Shown here: one piece after another, positions 35,572 to 54,000 of the stretch
How positions within the stretch are numbered: the stretch's first letter is position 1
Layout: each line of letters starts with the position of its first letter
Source: Nipponacmea schrenckii
Lineage: Eukaryota > Mollusca > Gastropoda > Lottiidae
DNA: 64,000 bases
NCBI GenBank assembly: GCA_030562195.1
Contig: JAUJPP010000007.1
Location: 19,651,769-19,715,768, forward strand
Reading direction: 5' to 3'
Notes under the pieces: model-generated
The model's database searches: none
Told to the model about the DNA's origin: nothing
The model's input: only the letters and a program-made list of their open reading frames with translations
Program-made: the position numbers and the translations under genes

Positions 35572-35675
35572 AGGTTCACTATTCGTTTGAACAATCATCT
35601 TAGTCTCAAACACATGACTATTTAGCTAAGCTAATCAGTAAGTGCTCACAGTTCACTGTTAAAATTTGACCACTT
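35572..35675. repeat. Dispersed repeat family B, copy 3
   Basis: Shares ACAGGTTC.C.ATTCGT, TCTCAAACACAT, TTAGCTAAGCTAATCA and CACAGTTCACTGTTAAA with copies 1 and 2. It lies about 180 bases downstream of the TIR-SLOG stop codon, perhaps in its 3' UTR. Confidence 0.6.
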
Positions 35676-35853
35676 GTCATTTCAATCTGTGATGTAAGGA
35701 AAAGACACATAGAGAAATAGAAAGTAAAACGTTTGAGGTAGTTTTAACTTTTGGTAAACAAATTCATGCCTGTCTCACTGATTTTGTTGGATTGTGGATT
35801 TTTGACTTATAGCTTGAGATAGTGAAATACAAAGCATTAACAAAAAATTAACG

Positions 35854-38800
35854 TCATGGTAAAATTAAGGTACTTGTGGACGTCAAAGTTGGGGTGATAG
35901 GAGAAGTATGGGGAGAACTCTTCTTGTTTGATTTTGTTAATGAATATGAGGAAGGAATGTTTGATTTATCACAAGAAATATTTTGAAATAAACTGTCTAT
36001 TATATTAAATACAGCTTGACCAATCTGCTCTGGTGATACAGATTTCCTATCTAGTAGATTCCAATCTGACTGACTAACACCATGTGGAACCTGAAAACAT
36101 GCAGTTAGTTAAACATAAAATTGAAAAACTAGTTATTTGAAATGGATATTCCCAAATTGAACATATATTATGAAAATCTATAAACTTTCAAATTCTAAAC
36201 AAATCAAAAGGTGATATTAAAATATGAATACACAACCCAGATAATGGATATCCAGTTTTTTCAATAGTTGAAACATGTTCTTAGTCATTAGAGAACATAT
36301 TTATTCAAAAGGTTACACGGTAAAATCTGAATTTCTTATTCTTTAGTTTTTTTTTTTACCACCTCTTTAATACCGTTAATCTCTTAATTAACGAAATTAA
36401 TTGACCGGTATTGTTAGGAGTCTCATTGACTTAACATGATTGTTTCGTAATTTAATTTTTAATAATTTTTTTTTTAAACGTCACTGACCTATAGGCCCTA
36501 TTTGATGTCCGGCGGAGCCTATTTGCAAACGGTCATTTTCGTGTGACTGCAGGTCATGTCCGGCATATAGAGTCAAATCAACAGCCCTGATGTGAATTCC
36601 TTAATGGCACAACAATATGTGACAATTTCTAAAAATTGTTGTACCCTTGAGTAATTAGTGCTCCTGAATGCAGGGTCTGAATTGCTGAATTGTAACATTC
36701 AAGGTTCAAAGGGTTAACTTAGATTGGTCCAAAAAAAAATTAATTCTGAAAGAGGTTCAGAACTTCAATAAACTCTTAAAAAATAACTTACATGAAATAT
36801 TTTGTCTGGTACTCCAAATTTACCAGCAGCAGCTCCTCCTGTACAAGCTACAGGTATAACAATACGATCATTCCATACAAACTCTTCAGCTTCATGGGCT
36901 GCTCCTGGTCCTCCTGCAAAATTTTATTACTATATGTGTTATCAATCTAGGCAAGGAAAGAACATTTGATGATAAATTTATACTTGACTAATTGGGGCCA
37001 TAAATTACTTTTGTCAAACAAATAAATGTACCATGAACTGGCTTTTGAGAAGAACATATGACCAATATTATAATTCTTCTGCTACAATATTTATATATTT
37101 CTGATTCCCCACCTTTGATTAAGAATATACTTACCTTCGATCAAAATACAGACATCAAAACACTTCGCCACAATAGTTTCTCTTTCCCGAACACTGTCAC
37201 CACAAAATAAACTTTCACCAAATGGTACCTTTTCAAACTTGCCATCACTACCTTGTATAGCTTGTTCACTTCTGTCCTAATAACAGAATGAGATATTATC
37301 AAATAGTATTAGCTAATATGCATTTGTATAGCATTTCAATTTCTTCAGTTTATGATAGATTCTATGATTCTTTGGAAAACAAAACTTTTTTCAAATTTTC
37401 CATCAAACACTCAATCTACACACAAAAAATTACCATAACTTAGCAATTTAGTCAACAAAAGTATGAACTTTAGACCAACATAATATAAAATATATTAGGC
37501 TTCCCAAATATATGAAATAACAGCAGTGGATATTTTAAAAAGTAAGTAATATATCAGTCTACCTGTGTGTCCCTCTCTGGTAAAATATGCCACACTCTAT
37601 TCTTTCTATTTAGTTTTTGATTTTTCTCAAAGAAAGCCTTACTCAGTGTTTCTCCAACACCATGGAAACCCCCAGTTACCAGTCTTATATCTTCTCTTCT
37701 AGCCAGTCTTGTTCCTATTGCTCTATTATATTATGTATATTAACAATTGTTTAAAAACATTTTCAAAATTATAAAATACTTTACAACCATCATTTATTTG
37801 AGGTAAAAGTAATTGAATTCTTGCAAAGATTAAAGCAACATTTTAAGAGTAAACCTATCTAATAAATGTTTGAGTCTTAAAAATATATCCAGTGCATCAT
37901 GTGTTTTTGTCAGTTAACAGATCTTTACAAATACTTGGAAGTTGTGCAAGTTTATTCTCCTAATAAACTAATAAATACTACTCAAAAAAACAAACAAAAA
38001 ACGAAGTCTTCATACCTACAGATACTCTCTGTTGTATCATTATAAAATTTGGTACTACCCGAAATATACACACAATATGGGTTGTTGATGGACTTCTTTA
38101 TATAATTTACCTATCAAAAAAATCATGTTTATCAAAATTTTGGGCTATCACCCACAGCAAATATTTTGACAATTTAAATTTTTATTCGCCTGTAATTTGA
38201 ATAATTTGTTCAGATTATAGTAAGGATGAATATTGATATTATGTATTTCTACTACTGTTTTTTAAAAGGAAACTGAACTAAGAAGCACTACTACTGTTTT
38301 ATAAACATGTAAATACATTAGGCTTAACCAATGCTTCTGAGAGTCGTTCTGCTATCAGCTTTTAACTTTATAACTTATACAGTAACTATATATCATTAAA
38401 GCCTAGTTTATCTTCAAGTATATATAGAGTTACACTACTACCTACCATAGTGTTTATTTTGGCATCATTTATCTCTATCTGTAAATTATCCTTGTTTCCT
38501 GATTGTAAACATCGATTGATCTGAGACAGTAAAAACTCCTTATAGCCATCTTGATTTATATTCTGAAAAATTTGAAATACTGATACATGTAATGAGTCTC
38601 ATTTTTCTGTTCCTGATAAAATTGTTCTGTTAAATGAATTTCCGGTGATTAAAACAGGTCAATCCAATAAATGTATTTCCATTCAAAAACTAGAGTTGTG
38701 TCCCTTCCTATTTGGAAACCACAAGTGTCACCACAAAAAAAAACCATAATAGACAGGCTAGAATGGAAGATTAATAGTAGCACTATACAATAATGTTTCT

Positions 38801-41800
38801 GATTCATTGTATCAAGAAATGATTATTATGCAAAGCATGTCCATAGCATCAACAAAAAATGAACTTAAAAATAGAAGTTTTGAGTAGTTCAACAAAGAGG
38901 CTATAAAGAACTCACGTGAAAATGATATATATATGTACTTACATGGAAGGGAGTTGAACCAATTAACATACTTAACCAGCCTGGTATACGAACATCTTGA
39001 TATTGTAATGGTATAACAGGTTTCCTTTGTTCACAGTAAAATACCTATAACATTATCAACTTTGATTACTTGACTGGACTGAATACAGTACTCAGTATAA
39101 TGTTGTTATTTTTTTTGATTACTGTATATTGACAATGCATATTCAGACAGCTGGGTTGTGCTATAAAACTTCAAATTGCACGAAAACTTCAAAATTTTTT
39201 TGTCTATCAACACTCTTTCATTATTTTAATACTATTTGATGAAAACTTTCATTGAACTTCAAAAAATTGCTATTGTTCAAATTGACTGGTGTTTGTGTTG
39301 GATATATCAAAGGATGTTCCAAAATGGATGGGGAATAAATAAGAAGAGACAATTCACCTGTTGTTGACAAGTTTTAGAAGTAGTAAAATCTTTCGACAGA
39401 ATAATTAATACTAGATCAGCTTGATCAGCTTTCTCTTGGAAATATTTAATATAATCATTATCTATTGGTAATACACCATTTTCACCATCTGTTGTATCAT
39501 TACTACATTCTGTAAATAAAAACAGTCTCTAAGTCTAAGCAATAGATGTGATATATGTATTTGTAAGTTCATATCTGATTAGAGCTACAGAGAGAAACCA
39601 GTAACCAATTAGCAAGAATTTGTTAAGATGCAAATATATTTGAAAAAAAGTTAAAAATATAAAAGTGTTAAATTGTCCATCTGTCCATAGTGGTTTTATT
39701 ATCACTTACATCAAATGAATAAGAATTTATTACAAAGAGTATCTTATTTGGTTTTAAGCCAAAAAATCAACCAATTCTTAATTTTCACCCACGTAACCTA
39801 CTAGGTACTCGTTAACAGATTGAGGTCATTGTTTAAAATTTGCTTAAAAGGTATTAAAGATATTTAAGCACTTGAAAAACTGTTCCTGTTACACTAATGG
39901 AATAATTTGTCTTATTAAACACATTTAAACACTTTCCCAAACCATACCTATTAAACTATCTTGACTTGGTGGTAGCGTATCAGAGTCTACAATATCAGGA
40001 TCTCTTTCATTAGAACACCATACTTGAAATCCATGATTCATCAACCAATTCTTAATATCATTGCTCTACAAAATATAGTGTTATTTATTAAACTTGAACA
40101 TTATAGTCATGATCATTGTAAAATCACTATAATTGTTTTAATGATTTGAAATTAAATCATTATGGGGGAATAAACACTGTGTTATCATGTCATTAGACAA
40201 ATGACCTTGTGAAGAGTGAAAGTGTTTCTCACACAAGATCATTCCTTAAATATTAGGCAAATAGATTTCCTTAAATAGAATAAGATGCAAACATCATTAT
40301 ATCCGTTAGAAGAACAAAAACTTTAAAATATGTAAAAACATGAGAAATTCATCATAACTTCTGCCTTAAAAAAAAATAGTAAGGTTTAGATTTTATGTTT
40401 ACACTAAGAAACTTACAAATGTTTTTTGAGCAGGATGGACACAGAGAACAATATTACGTGCATCATTGTTTTCGCTGTCATAGGAAACTTGAGCTAGAAC
40501 TTCAGTTGGTAGTTTACCAGCAAATGTCTTCATTAATGTTTTCTGTTGAGAGAACAGTTCAATTAAGTTAGTTGTGAATCATTTCTAATATACAAAAAAA
40601 TTTCAACTTTGAGTAAAAGGATAGCCATTAATCATTGCTTAAATATATAATGATAGTGTATTTTTGCTATTCTGGATTCTATGTTTTTGTTTTTATCAGT
40701 TCTTGCATTCATTGAAAATCTCCTTTACAAATCGGCTCAAGCTTATAAATTTCATTGAGGAATCAAAACATATGTCTATGAGATAAGATAAGTTCTTGTT
40801 GAATACAAACAAGGACAAAATATTCTACAGCGTTAAACAAGGATCACTTAAGCCATAATAGATAGAATTAAATAGAATTTAATGAATGCTTACCCTTCTA
40901 GTTAAAGATGGTATTCTTTCTAATTCCATACCGACTAGTTGTTCTAGTCTATTAGCTATAGATTTGGCTACATGAGCTATATATTCCTTATTCCAGTAAC
41001 CAATATCATTAGCTCTTTCTTCTCCATATGTAATCTTATCTGAAACAAATAAAATGTATACCATCAAATATCTGTATTATATTATTCTTTGCTTTAAATT
41101 CAAATTAATGAGTTTGTGATGTTAATCATTAGTTATCCTTTTATTATATTCAAAATACTTTAAAAATTGGGTAACAGATGGGATGAAAAGTTTCCCATTT
41201 CTTATCTAAATGACAGTAATTCACAATAAATTTCATTTTTCCTCACACGTATAGAAGCTTACCATGTTCTAGCTGCTCCACTGTCTTCCATGCTACATAT
41301 TGAGTTGTAGCAAACTGTATAGCTAAACATCTTGGTGGCCATGTATCCAGAAAATTAATAGGGAGAATGTATTTCCCTAAAACATCAGCTAATTTCACCT
41401 ACAATAGATATTAGAAGTAAAAAATAAGAACTTGAATATCAGAACATAGTATTTCGGCATTGCTTTACAATTAATACATTGAACAATATTTTAAATAGGC
41501 AAATAGATCTGTTTGACACATTTAATATATATGTCATAAGAAATGACAAGCACTCTGTAATAGCATCAAACTGAATGTTGTCAAAGATCAAGTTTATGCG
41601 ATACAATCCTCATAAGACACCCAAAATTGTGCAAATTACGCACTTTCAGAGCCTATAAAATTACTCTTAAACTATCAAAAAATGTCAAGATAACTTCAAT
41701 TTAAACGAGATATAAACTGTAGTCTTGATTGTGCTCAAATGAAATGTTAATACAAATACAAAAAATATATAAATATGACTTATTAAATTGAAATAAATGC

Positions 41801-44800
41801 CTACCTCTCTATTGGTCCACTGTGTTTCACCATAACGTGGTGTTATTAATGGTAAAAATATCTGACAATTACTAACAGCATAGTTTAATGAATCCTGCCA
41901 ATCAACACCCGATTTTATTTCATGGACGTCCTGAAAAGATATCAGATATAATATCAATCAAAAATCTAGTTTCATGAATATGGATGAGATTTTAAATGCA
42001 CTAACACCTGCTCTGCCTTTAATTAAGGGAATTCTTATGTTCAGTTGTTTTACACTGATGAAGTTTATCCTGGCAATAGACAACTGACATCATCTATTCT
42101 ATGTTCTACTAATTTTAAAACAAATATACATTTAATTAAATTCTTCCAATAAAACTTACCAAATAAACACTGAATCCAAGGGAAGACAACTGTTGTTTTA
42201 AATTCAGAGCATGTTGAGCAGCCTCTGCTCTTACATAACTTATCAGTAACTGTTTAGATGGTATAGAAACACTCTCTACACTAGAACATATGGACTTGTA
42301 CGTATCATCTTTACTCGTACAAAATGTCAGCTCTTTCATTCTAAACAAAATGAAAGTTGGTGGATTTAAAAAAAAAATTTATTATTTTATTTGCTCTTAT
42401 GCGGAAAATAAGAAATACTATACAGTGTGAATGAACAAAAACCTGCACTAAAGCAACAGAAGAACCTATCAGATTTTATGTTTTTCTACAACTAACTAGG
42501 CTTTCTATCTATGGTCTCCTGTTCAGACAAAATTATGCATAACACAACATCAAAGAAACGAAAGCATGTAACTGTCTTCATAATCCATATCTGACTCAGG
42601 CTTTTATCAGGTATAGGAAACAGTCAACAATATAAAATATACAAAACTCCTTTAACCTTACCTTTTAATCTTTTTTCTAGGAGGTGTATTTGATAATAAA
42701 GAATTATCATTATAATCAGTGGTAGACAGGTGGTTGTCGAGGTATATTATTTCAGGTGACAGGGTAATACATGACTCATTCACTACCTCTAAAACAGTCA
42801 TTCTGTCTTCTTGGTTCTTTCTTACCGGCCAACCATTATTATCAATAAATATAAACCTATCTGACAAATCAATCTACAATAACAGTCAGATATTTAATTC
42901 ACTTCATCTTGATCTACTAGTGCAAACTATTAAATATCAAACCAGAAATGATCAGACTAGCTTCTATAAATTTCTTTAAAAGGACTCTGAGTTTGACTTA
43001 ACCTGCAGTTGTTAAAGAAGAAATTGATTTGAAAAGTTCAAATCTACAATTTAAATGGTAATCTAGTTGCTGAAATCCAGCCTAGCTAGCAAACTAAATA
43101 CAATCTCAATAGTAAATTATACCTCATTGTATATCAAAGTGCGCAGTTGTGACAGTCTGCTGTTGTAGTTAATAAAAATAGATCCCAAGGCCAGCCCTGA
43201 ATTCAACTTCACTCCAATCTTTGGTTTATCTGAAAGAAAATGATGATATATCATTCAATTATTCCTGAAATTTCTCAATGCAGTTTATCTACTATTGTAT
43301 CCTTTAGCCTTCATGTCATATAGGCTAAGGAAGGTCAAATTCATCTATGAAAAATATATATTTGCACCTTTAAAGCCGATAGTGATCAATTAAAGCTGGT
43401 AAGTAGCGGTTTTTTTTTCTGAAATAACATTTAATGCAAAGTTCTCTAAACCAAACTGAAAGTAACAACAGTCTCAATTGTATAATTCTCTTATCACATT
43501 AATAATATATAGGCCTAGAATATTATATGGTATACGAAGAATATAATTATAACATCTCCACTTACCAAATTTGTGTTTAATGAATAAAGTTTTATCTTTT
43601 GATAAAATCACATTCAATTTAAACTGAGATTCTTGACTCTCAGAAATAGGCCACCTGGAAAAATTAGAAATATGATAAATTACCTTTTTCCTTGATCTCA
43701 TTGAGGGAAAAATAAACAGTCTGAGAAAATTAGAAGAATTATGCGTTGACTATGATAAAATGACGGATAGGCCCAAAGAATAGAAAAATACCACATTATG
43801 AGATAAAATAAAAGGAGGGGGTAATATATACATCATAGTGTTTCTATTTATCTCATGTTCTGCCTACTGGTGAATTCCAACCACAGATGAATTTAAATAT
43901 ATACTTTATTATATAAATAGGTCAAGAATATAAGTATAAATAAGTTACAATGGAAAACTAGAAACAAAATATAACTTCCCTATATGAGGCTGTTAATTAC
44001 GGATGATCATAATAATTTATCATCTGATGAGATCTTTCTCAAGGAATTTAGAAAGTGAGAAGGATATTAAATGATTTTAATATCCTTCAAGGCTGTGCAT
44101 TATAATTTTAATTCTTATTACATTTGGTTGCACACAACCTTACATTTTTTTGCTATTCTTACCTTTGTTTTGTACAGAAACTATAACAAGCAGGAAGACT
44201 TGGCAGTTGTTTTAATAATTCATTCCGTAGTTGATCTAAGGTGTATTTCTTTTCTTTAGGTAACGGTAATACCACCAAACCTAACTTTGTGACTGATTCG
44301 CCACATTCTGATAATAAATTCACCCCTATCAACCATGGTTCATCTTCATCTAAAATACAACAAAATATCAAATTATCTATGAATCTCCCAAAGATCTAAT
44401 AAGAATAGAAAATCAAAAAAAAATAAATTTCTGTACCTTGGAATGGCAGGATTTGTCTATCAATCTCTGCTTGTCTGACTCAACCCCTCTACCCAAGCGC
44501 AGCTGTCAAAGTTGTCTTGGTTGGCCTATGGCCTGTCACTGTCAGTAGGCCTAGCCAAAAAATAACCTTTGCAATTAACAACACAAGTCAATCATATAGG
44601 CTATCATTCAGAACAATTATGAATACTGACATTGCTGATTAGAGATTAGTACACCAAGCAAAGCATGACAAAAGTCAGAGATTAGAGAAAGTACAATATG
44701 AATTACATAGGCCTATTTGAGTGACAAGTGTAATTTCATAGAACTTAAGTTAATGGTCATTCCTTTTTCAGTGTAGAATAACTGGAGTACAGAAACCTTC

Positions 44801-44886
44801 TTTTAGGAAACAGATTAAAGGCATGACTATAAATAATAGCATGAAATATAAAATAAAATTTCATTTTTCCCACCTTCGTCAGCCAT
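35854..44886 (-). CDS. TIR-TIR-SLOG protein with duplicated N-terminal domain
   Basis: I know no named ortholog. Nineteen exons (minus): 44874-44886, 44163-44349, 43566-43654, 43123-43229, 42662-42873, 42160-42340, 41805-41930, 41263-41398, 40894-41039, 40417-40542, 39948-40065, 39358-39509, 38943-39044, 38446-38562, 38016-38110, 37563-37722, 37135-37276, 36792-36913 and 35854-36090; all phases close, 855 residues. Residues 28-85 and 105-160 are two copies of one domain (LxQLR, then WP(I/V)xxxQE). A basic PPRKKIKR (about 196-203) could be a nuclear signal. TIR1 (about 232-395) starts QLLISYVRAEAA and has QWTNREV with Glu305 where SARM1 has its catalytic Glu. TIR2 (about 428-600) has CQQQVF, with Gln530 there. 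SLOG (about 612-790) has YISGST, VTGGFHGVGET and EGGPGAAHEAEE, a GGxGxxxE motif as in LOG/DprA folds. TIRs often cleave NAD+; SLOG domains bind nucleotides or ADP-ribose derivatives. A signalling or immune role is inference. Confidence 0.85.
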
Positions 44887-45564
44887 GCCCGGTGAAATTT
44901 TAATTATGCCAGATCTGATTGCGAAATAGTCAAATAGTTTGCAATCTGGCAAATCTGTATATTACGCGCGTCTAACGCTACTTCCTCTATAAACTAATAA
45001 AAATAAATTCATTAATTTCGTCGGCAAATCTCTATTTATCAGTAAGTAGATCACATTTTAATTACACCGACGAGATCTCTTGAATGTCTGTACGATTACT
45101 GCTTCTGAATAGATAATGTAGCCTACTAAATGCATCAATTTTGCCAGTAATCGTTGTAGGCCTAGTTTGTCTTTACACCTTCTTGAATAAACTTTCCAGA
45201 TTTTATCGCATCTGTTTCTATCTATTGTAGATCTAGGCCTAGATCTATATTTATTTTTTTAGAATTTAGATATGGACTATTTTTGTATTTATCGAATGTT
45301 CAATTAAAATTATAACACAACACAATCTGTTAGACAGAAGATAACGAATACCAGTTACCGTTTTGACATGTTGGGTTGGTTACCAATATTCTAATAAATC
45401 ACTTGTGCAGTAGTGATGCACTAATTTCCCATATAAATTAAATAGGCTATGATTATACTTTATGATACATCTAACATTGGTAAATTTAATTATCTAGGTT
45501 AGAATGAGAATAATAATGCCTGATTTCACTAATATAAGAAGACATGCTTGTTTTTCCATTGCAG
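44887..45564. promoter_or_regulatory. Head-to-head spacer, TIR-SLOG gene / R3HCC1-like gene
   Basis: At most 680 bases separate the TIR-SLOG ATG from the first recognised R3HCC1 exon, so promoters and the missing R3HCC1 start must both be here. I could not fix the start: several ATGs occur but none leads to a convincing donor in phase. No other feature was recognised. Confidence 0.4.
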
Positions 45565-50521
<4,957 letters not shown>

Positions 50522-50943
50522 TTTTGACTAAAATATCAACCTGATGCTAAACAAGTTCAAGAAGTTGAGAATCAACTGAAATGTTTCAATTGCTTCAAAT
50601 GTCTGTGAAGAAAACACAGAAGTTAATGCAGAAAATGCTAAAGTAAAGCTTATGAAAGGACTGTTATTGTTTTGAAGAACAAATATCAGAGATTATTTTG
50701 TAACATGATAAAAGATTGAAGAAAATTGATCAGAATCGGTTGAAAAAGTGCTGATGACATGACAATACATATCAGATATGTAGGTAATGCCAAGTGTTCT
50801 AAAAGCTGGTATACAAGAATTCCACGCCTACGAGAAGCAAGGAGGTAACCTTCAGCTGTGTTTTTGACAATAAATATTGTAACTTGGAAGGAGAATACAA
50901 GTGGTATTGTTATCATAACACCTTATGGTCTTAAAACCCTTCA

Positions 50944-51078
50944 GCAAGTTTGAACTGTATATATGAGAATATCTCATTGGATAGATCAGCAAGTTTGAAC
51001 TGTATATATGAGAATATCTCATTGGATAGATCAGCAAGTTTGAACTGTATATATGAGAATATCTCATTGGATAGATCA
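50944..51078 (+). repeat. Three exact copies of a 45-bp unit
   Basis: The unit starts AGCAAGTTTGAACTGTATAT and ends CTCATTGGATAGATC. The copies are identical, which indicates recent duplication, and lie about 420 bases past the R3HCC1-like stop, probably in its 3' UTR. Confidence 0.93.
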
Positions 51079-54000
51079 ACTAAAAATTTATAAGCTTATA
51101 CCAGAGATCCTTTGTTTTTATCTATAGTTGTATTTACAGTAGGTAGCTTTGAAAAAGATATGTTTGTCAATTTTAAACCATAGATTTTTGTCCAGAATAC
51201 AAAATTCTTGTTATTGATTATGTACATTTGCTGATGATTAATTGTTTTTGATTAAGTATATATATTTTAGATAAATGGTACATCTTCAAGTCTCATATGA
51301 AATATTTTCTTTTTCCATTATTTTGAATGAAATTTGCTTGCCAAACTTTTGTTTGTTGTAATTTTATTTATATATGAATTTTTTATTTGCATAAATTTTG
51401 TATCTAAATTAAGAAAATCTTGAAAAAGTTGAAATAGTTTGTCTTAGTTCAGATCTCTCATACATATTCATCTTCATAGTTGTCATGGTATTATGGACCT
51501 GGAACTTTCTGTGTTTTACCAACATTTTACATGAAATTATAATTCATTTCGTTGACATAAAACTTCAAAAGGCATTTTATAATTGACATTGAATGAATAG
51601 TTCACTGGAAATAAAATGACTGATAAAAAAAAGGAATTTGAACAGATGGAATTAATACTGTGGATTGTTTAAGACTTTATAGGATTTGAATGATATTTAG
51701 AGCACACATATAACACAAGATGGTAATTATGGGATAAATACTTGTGTTGAAACGTTATGTACAGGTATAAAAGAAGTGTGAATTTACCCAAAATTATTAT
51801 CTTGTCTTATATGTGTTTAAGAGCTTGCTTTTGTTTCTTTGAACACATCACAAACTACACATGATAAATTTATACCAATATTTTCGTATCTGGAGGTCAC
51901 ATCTGAAACCTTTCTGGGTTTCAAGCAAACTTATAAATACCTGGTTTCTTAAAGCATACTAGTTGCTTGATTGATATTTTTTTCAGATTTAACAACTTTT
52001 AAAGCTCAACTTGATCCGTCAAAGAACAATGAAATTTATTTATTTTTTTTGTAAAAGAATGAAATGCTCTGTATTGTAAATTTGTAGATAATAAATTATA
52101 CTAACGTACAAGTATGTGGTTTCCAGTTACCTTCATGAAGAATTTGTCTATTTTATTTGTATATTTCTATGAAAGAAAAGCTTCACTCTCTATTGCTTAT
52201 GAAATATGATTGAAATATTCATCAAAGTTCTGCAAATTATTTCACAGTATAGTTATATTAAGAGGCATAAGATATAGTTAAGGAAGAGAGCCAAGAACAA
52301 AATCTTGAGGTTATTAAGGGGATATATCATTATATGATCAATTACCATAATAATAAACACTTTCATCTTAAAATTTATTATTTCATACATTCTATACAAG
52401 AAAAGGAAACAAGTAGAGTACAGAAACATTTCTAGTACTCACAAGAATAAAACAATGTTCACTGGAGATTTTGCAACAGATATATTATGTATCTTGAGTT
52501 CTTCTATTGATACAGAACCCAAACATTTCCAACAGAATTCATTTTGTTGTAGCAAATGAAAAGTTTCAGAACCACTGTTATGTTTATCTTTGCTCATCCA
52601 TAGCAGATATTGGAAAGAACTTATAAGAGCAGCATTATCAAATTGTTGCATTATATATACGTACATTGATATTTACTGTTGCAAAGCCCCCTCTTCTAAT
52701 AATGAGATTGCTTATATCATAACTTAAATTTCATTTATTTCATCAAAATGTAAGTTAGTTACTAACACAAATAAAAATTAACATTAAAAAAAAAATTGAA
52801 TCGTAAGTTTTGAATATTTTAAATTCTAAATTCATGATGTTGGCAAAAATCACAACCACTCAACCGGGCAAAAAAAAAAACTGAAATAAAAGGGCACAGC
52901 AAAAACAAAGATAGCACTTAGCATGTAAATAAAGCAATGCACCAACAGGACATTAGACAATCACTGTTCTAGTTACAGTGAGAACAGAATGTTGCACTTC
53001 AAACAATGTTTAGTTAAGTATACATTTGTATGCATTTGAAGCATTAACACAAGTAGTACAATTTCTTTTAGGGTACTACTTTAAATACCTTCAAATAATA
53101 TATGAACTACATGTATAGTTTTGGGAAAACTGGCATAAATTCAGACAAACATCAATGACAAAATGGTCGGAATCAAAGACATGATGTTATGTTAAAATTT
53201 TTGAAAATTAAAAATTGGATTGTTCTTACTAAAATCCTTTATGTTATATCAAGTCTAACTGTTGACTTGGAGACAGTTTCACATTTTGCTATCTAACTTT
53301 TAAAAGCAATTAACCAAGTCAAATTTGCCTTCCAAAATGTAATTGTTTAATTTCTCTAGTAAACAAATGGCATTGACTTCTGGCACAAATGATATAAAAC
53401 AGGAAAACTTATATCATCAAGAAAAATATAACAAAACTTAACAAAATTCAACATCAACCAAAAACTACAGATTAACTAACAAATGACTGTAATATAAAGT
53501 TAAATACACTTGATTTTAACATAAAACCAACAAATCTATTGTTAAACCAATGATATTCAGTTAAGAATTGAACTTTATAGCCAGTGCTTTCATGAATCAA
53601 AGCCTTACTTACGTATACATCTGTTGAACTTGATATGAATTTACAGTTTCAAATAAATTGATGCAGGACAAACATGTTAAAATCTAGTGTAGACACTTTA
53701 AAAATTTATTTTGTTTGCATAATTTTATTCTTAACAGAACAAACAAAAATTGAAGATAATGTTAGTAGAGGTAAATATCAGGAAAATATCAGCAAAATAA
53801 AACGAAGAAAGTCATTTCCTTTTATCTAAGACTTAAAATATAACTTTTAATTTTGCAGAAAAGATAAGTTTTAGACATATGCCAAGCATGAATATATTAA
53901 GCAACATTGCTAAAAGCTAAACCTAATAGCAATATGTAGTAACATAATGAAACTGGACAGTTAAAATAATATTGATATGTTTAAAGTAAGTAGACATAGT

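Larger units (their letters stand above)
32125..35853. other. Convergent spacer between MORN4 and the TIR-SLOG gene
   Basis: Contains the 3' UTRs of MORN4 (left) and of the TIR-SLOG gene (right). Seen within it are a short tandem repeat at 32920-33105, an exon-like stretch at 33397-33503, a SINE fragment at 35381-35520 and repeat family B at 35572-35675. No other coding signal was found. Confidence 0.6.

Noticed and set aside
52439..52666. Minus-strand 75-codon frame with an FCWKCLG cysteine pair
   Set aside because: A single pair of cysteines and no convincing exon borders or neighbours; kept only as a remark in the spacer entry.
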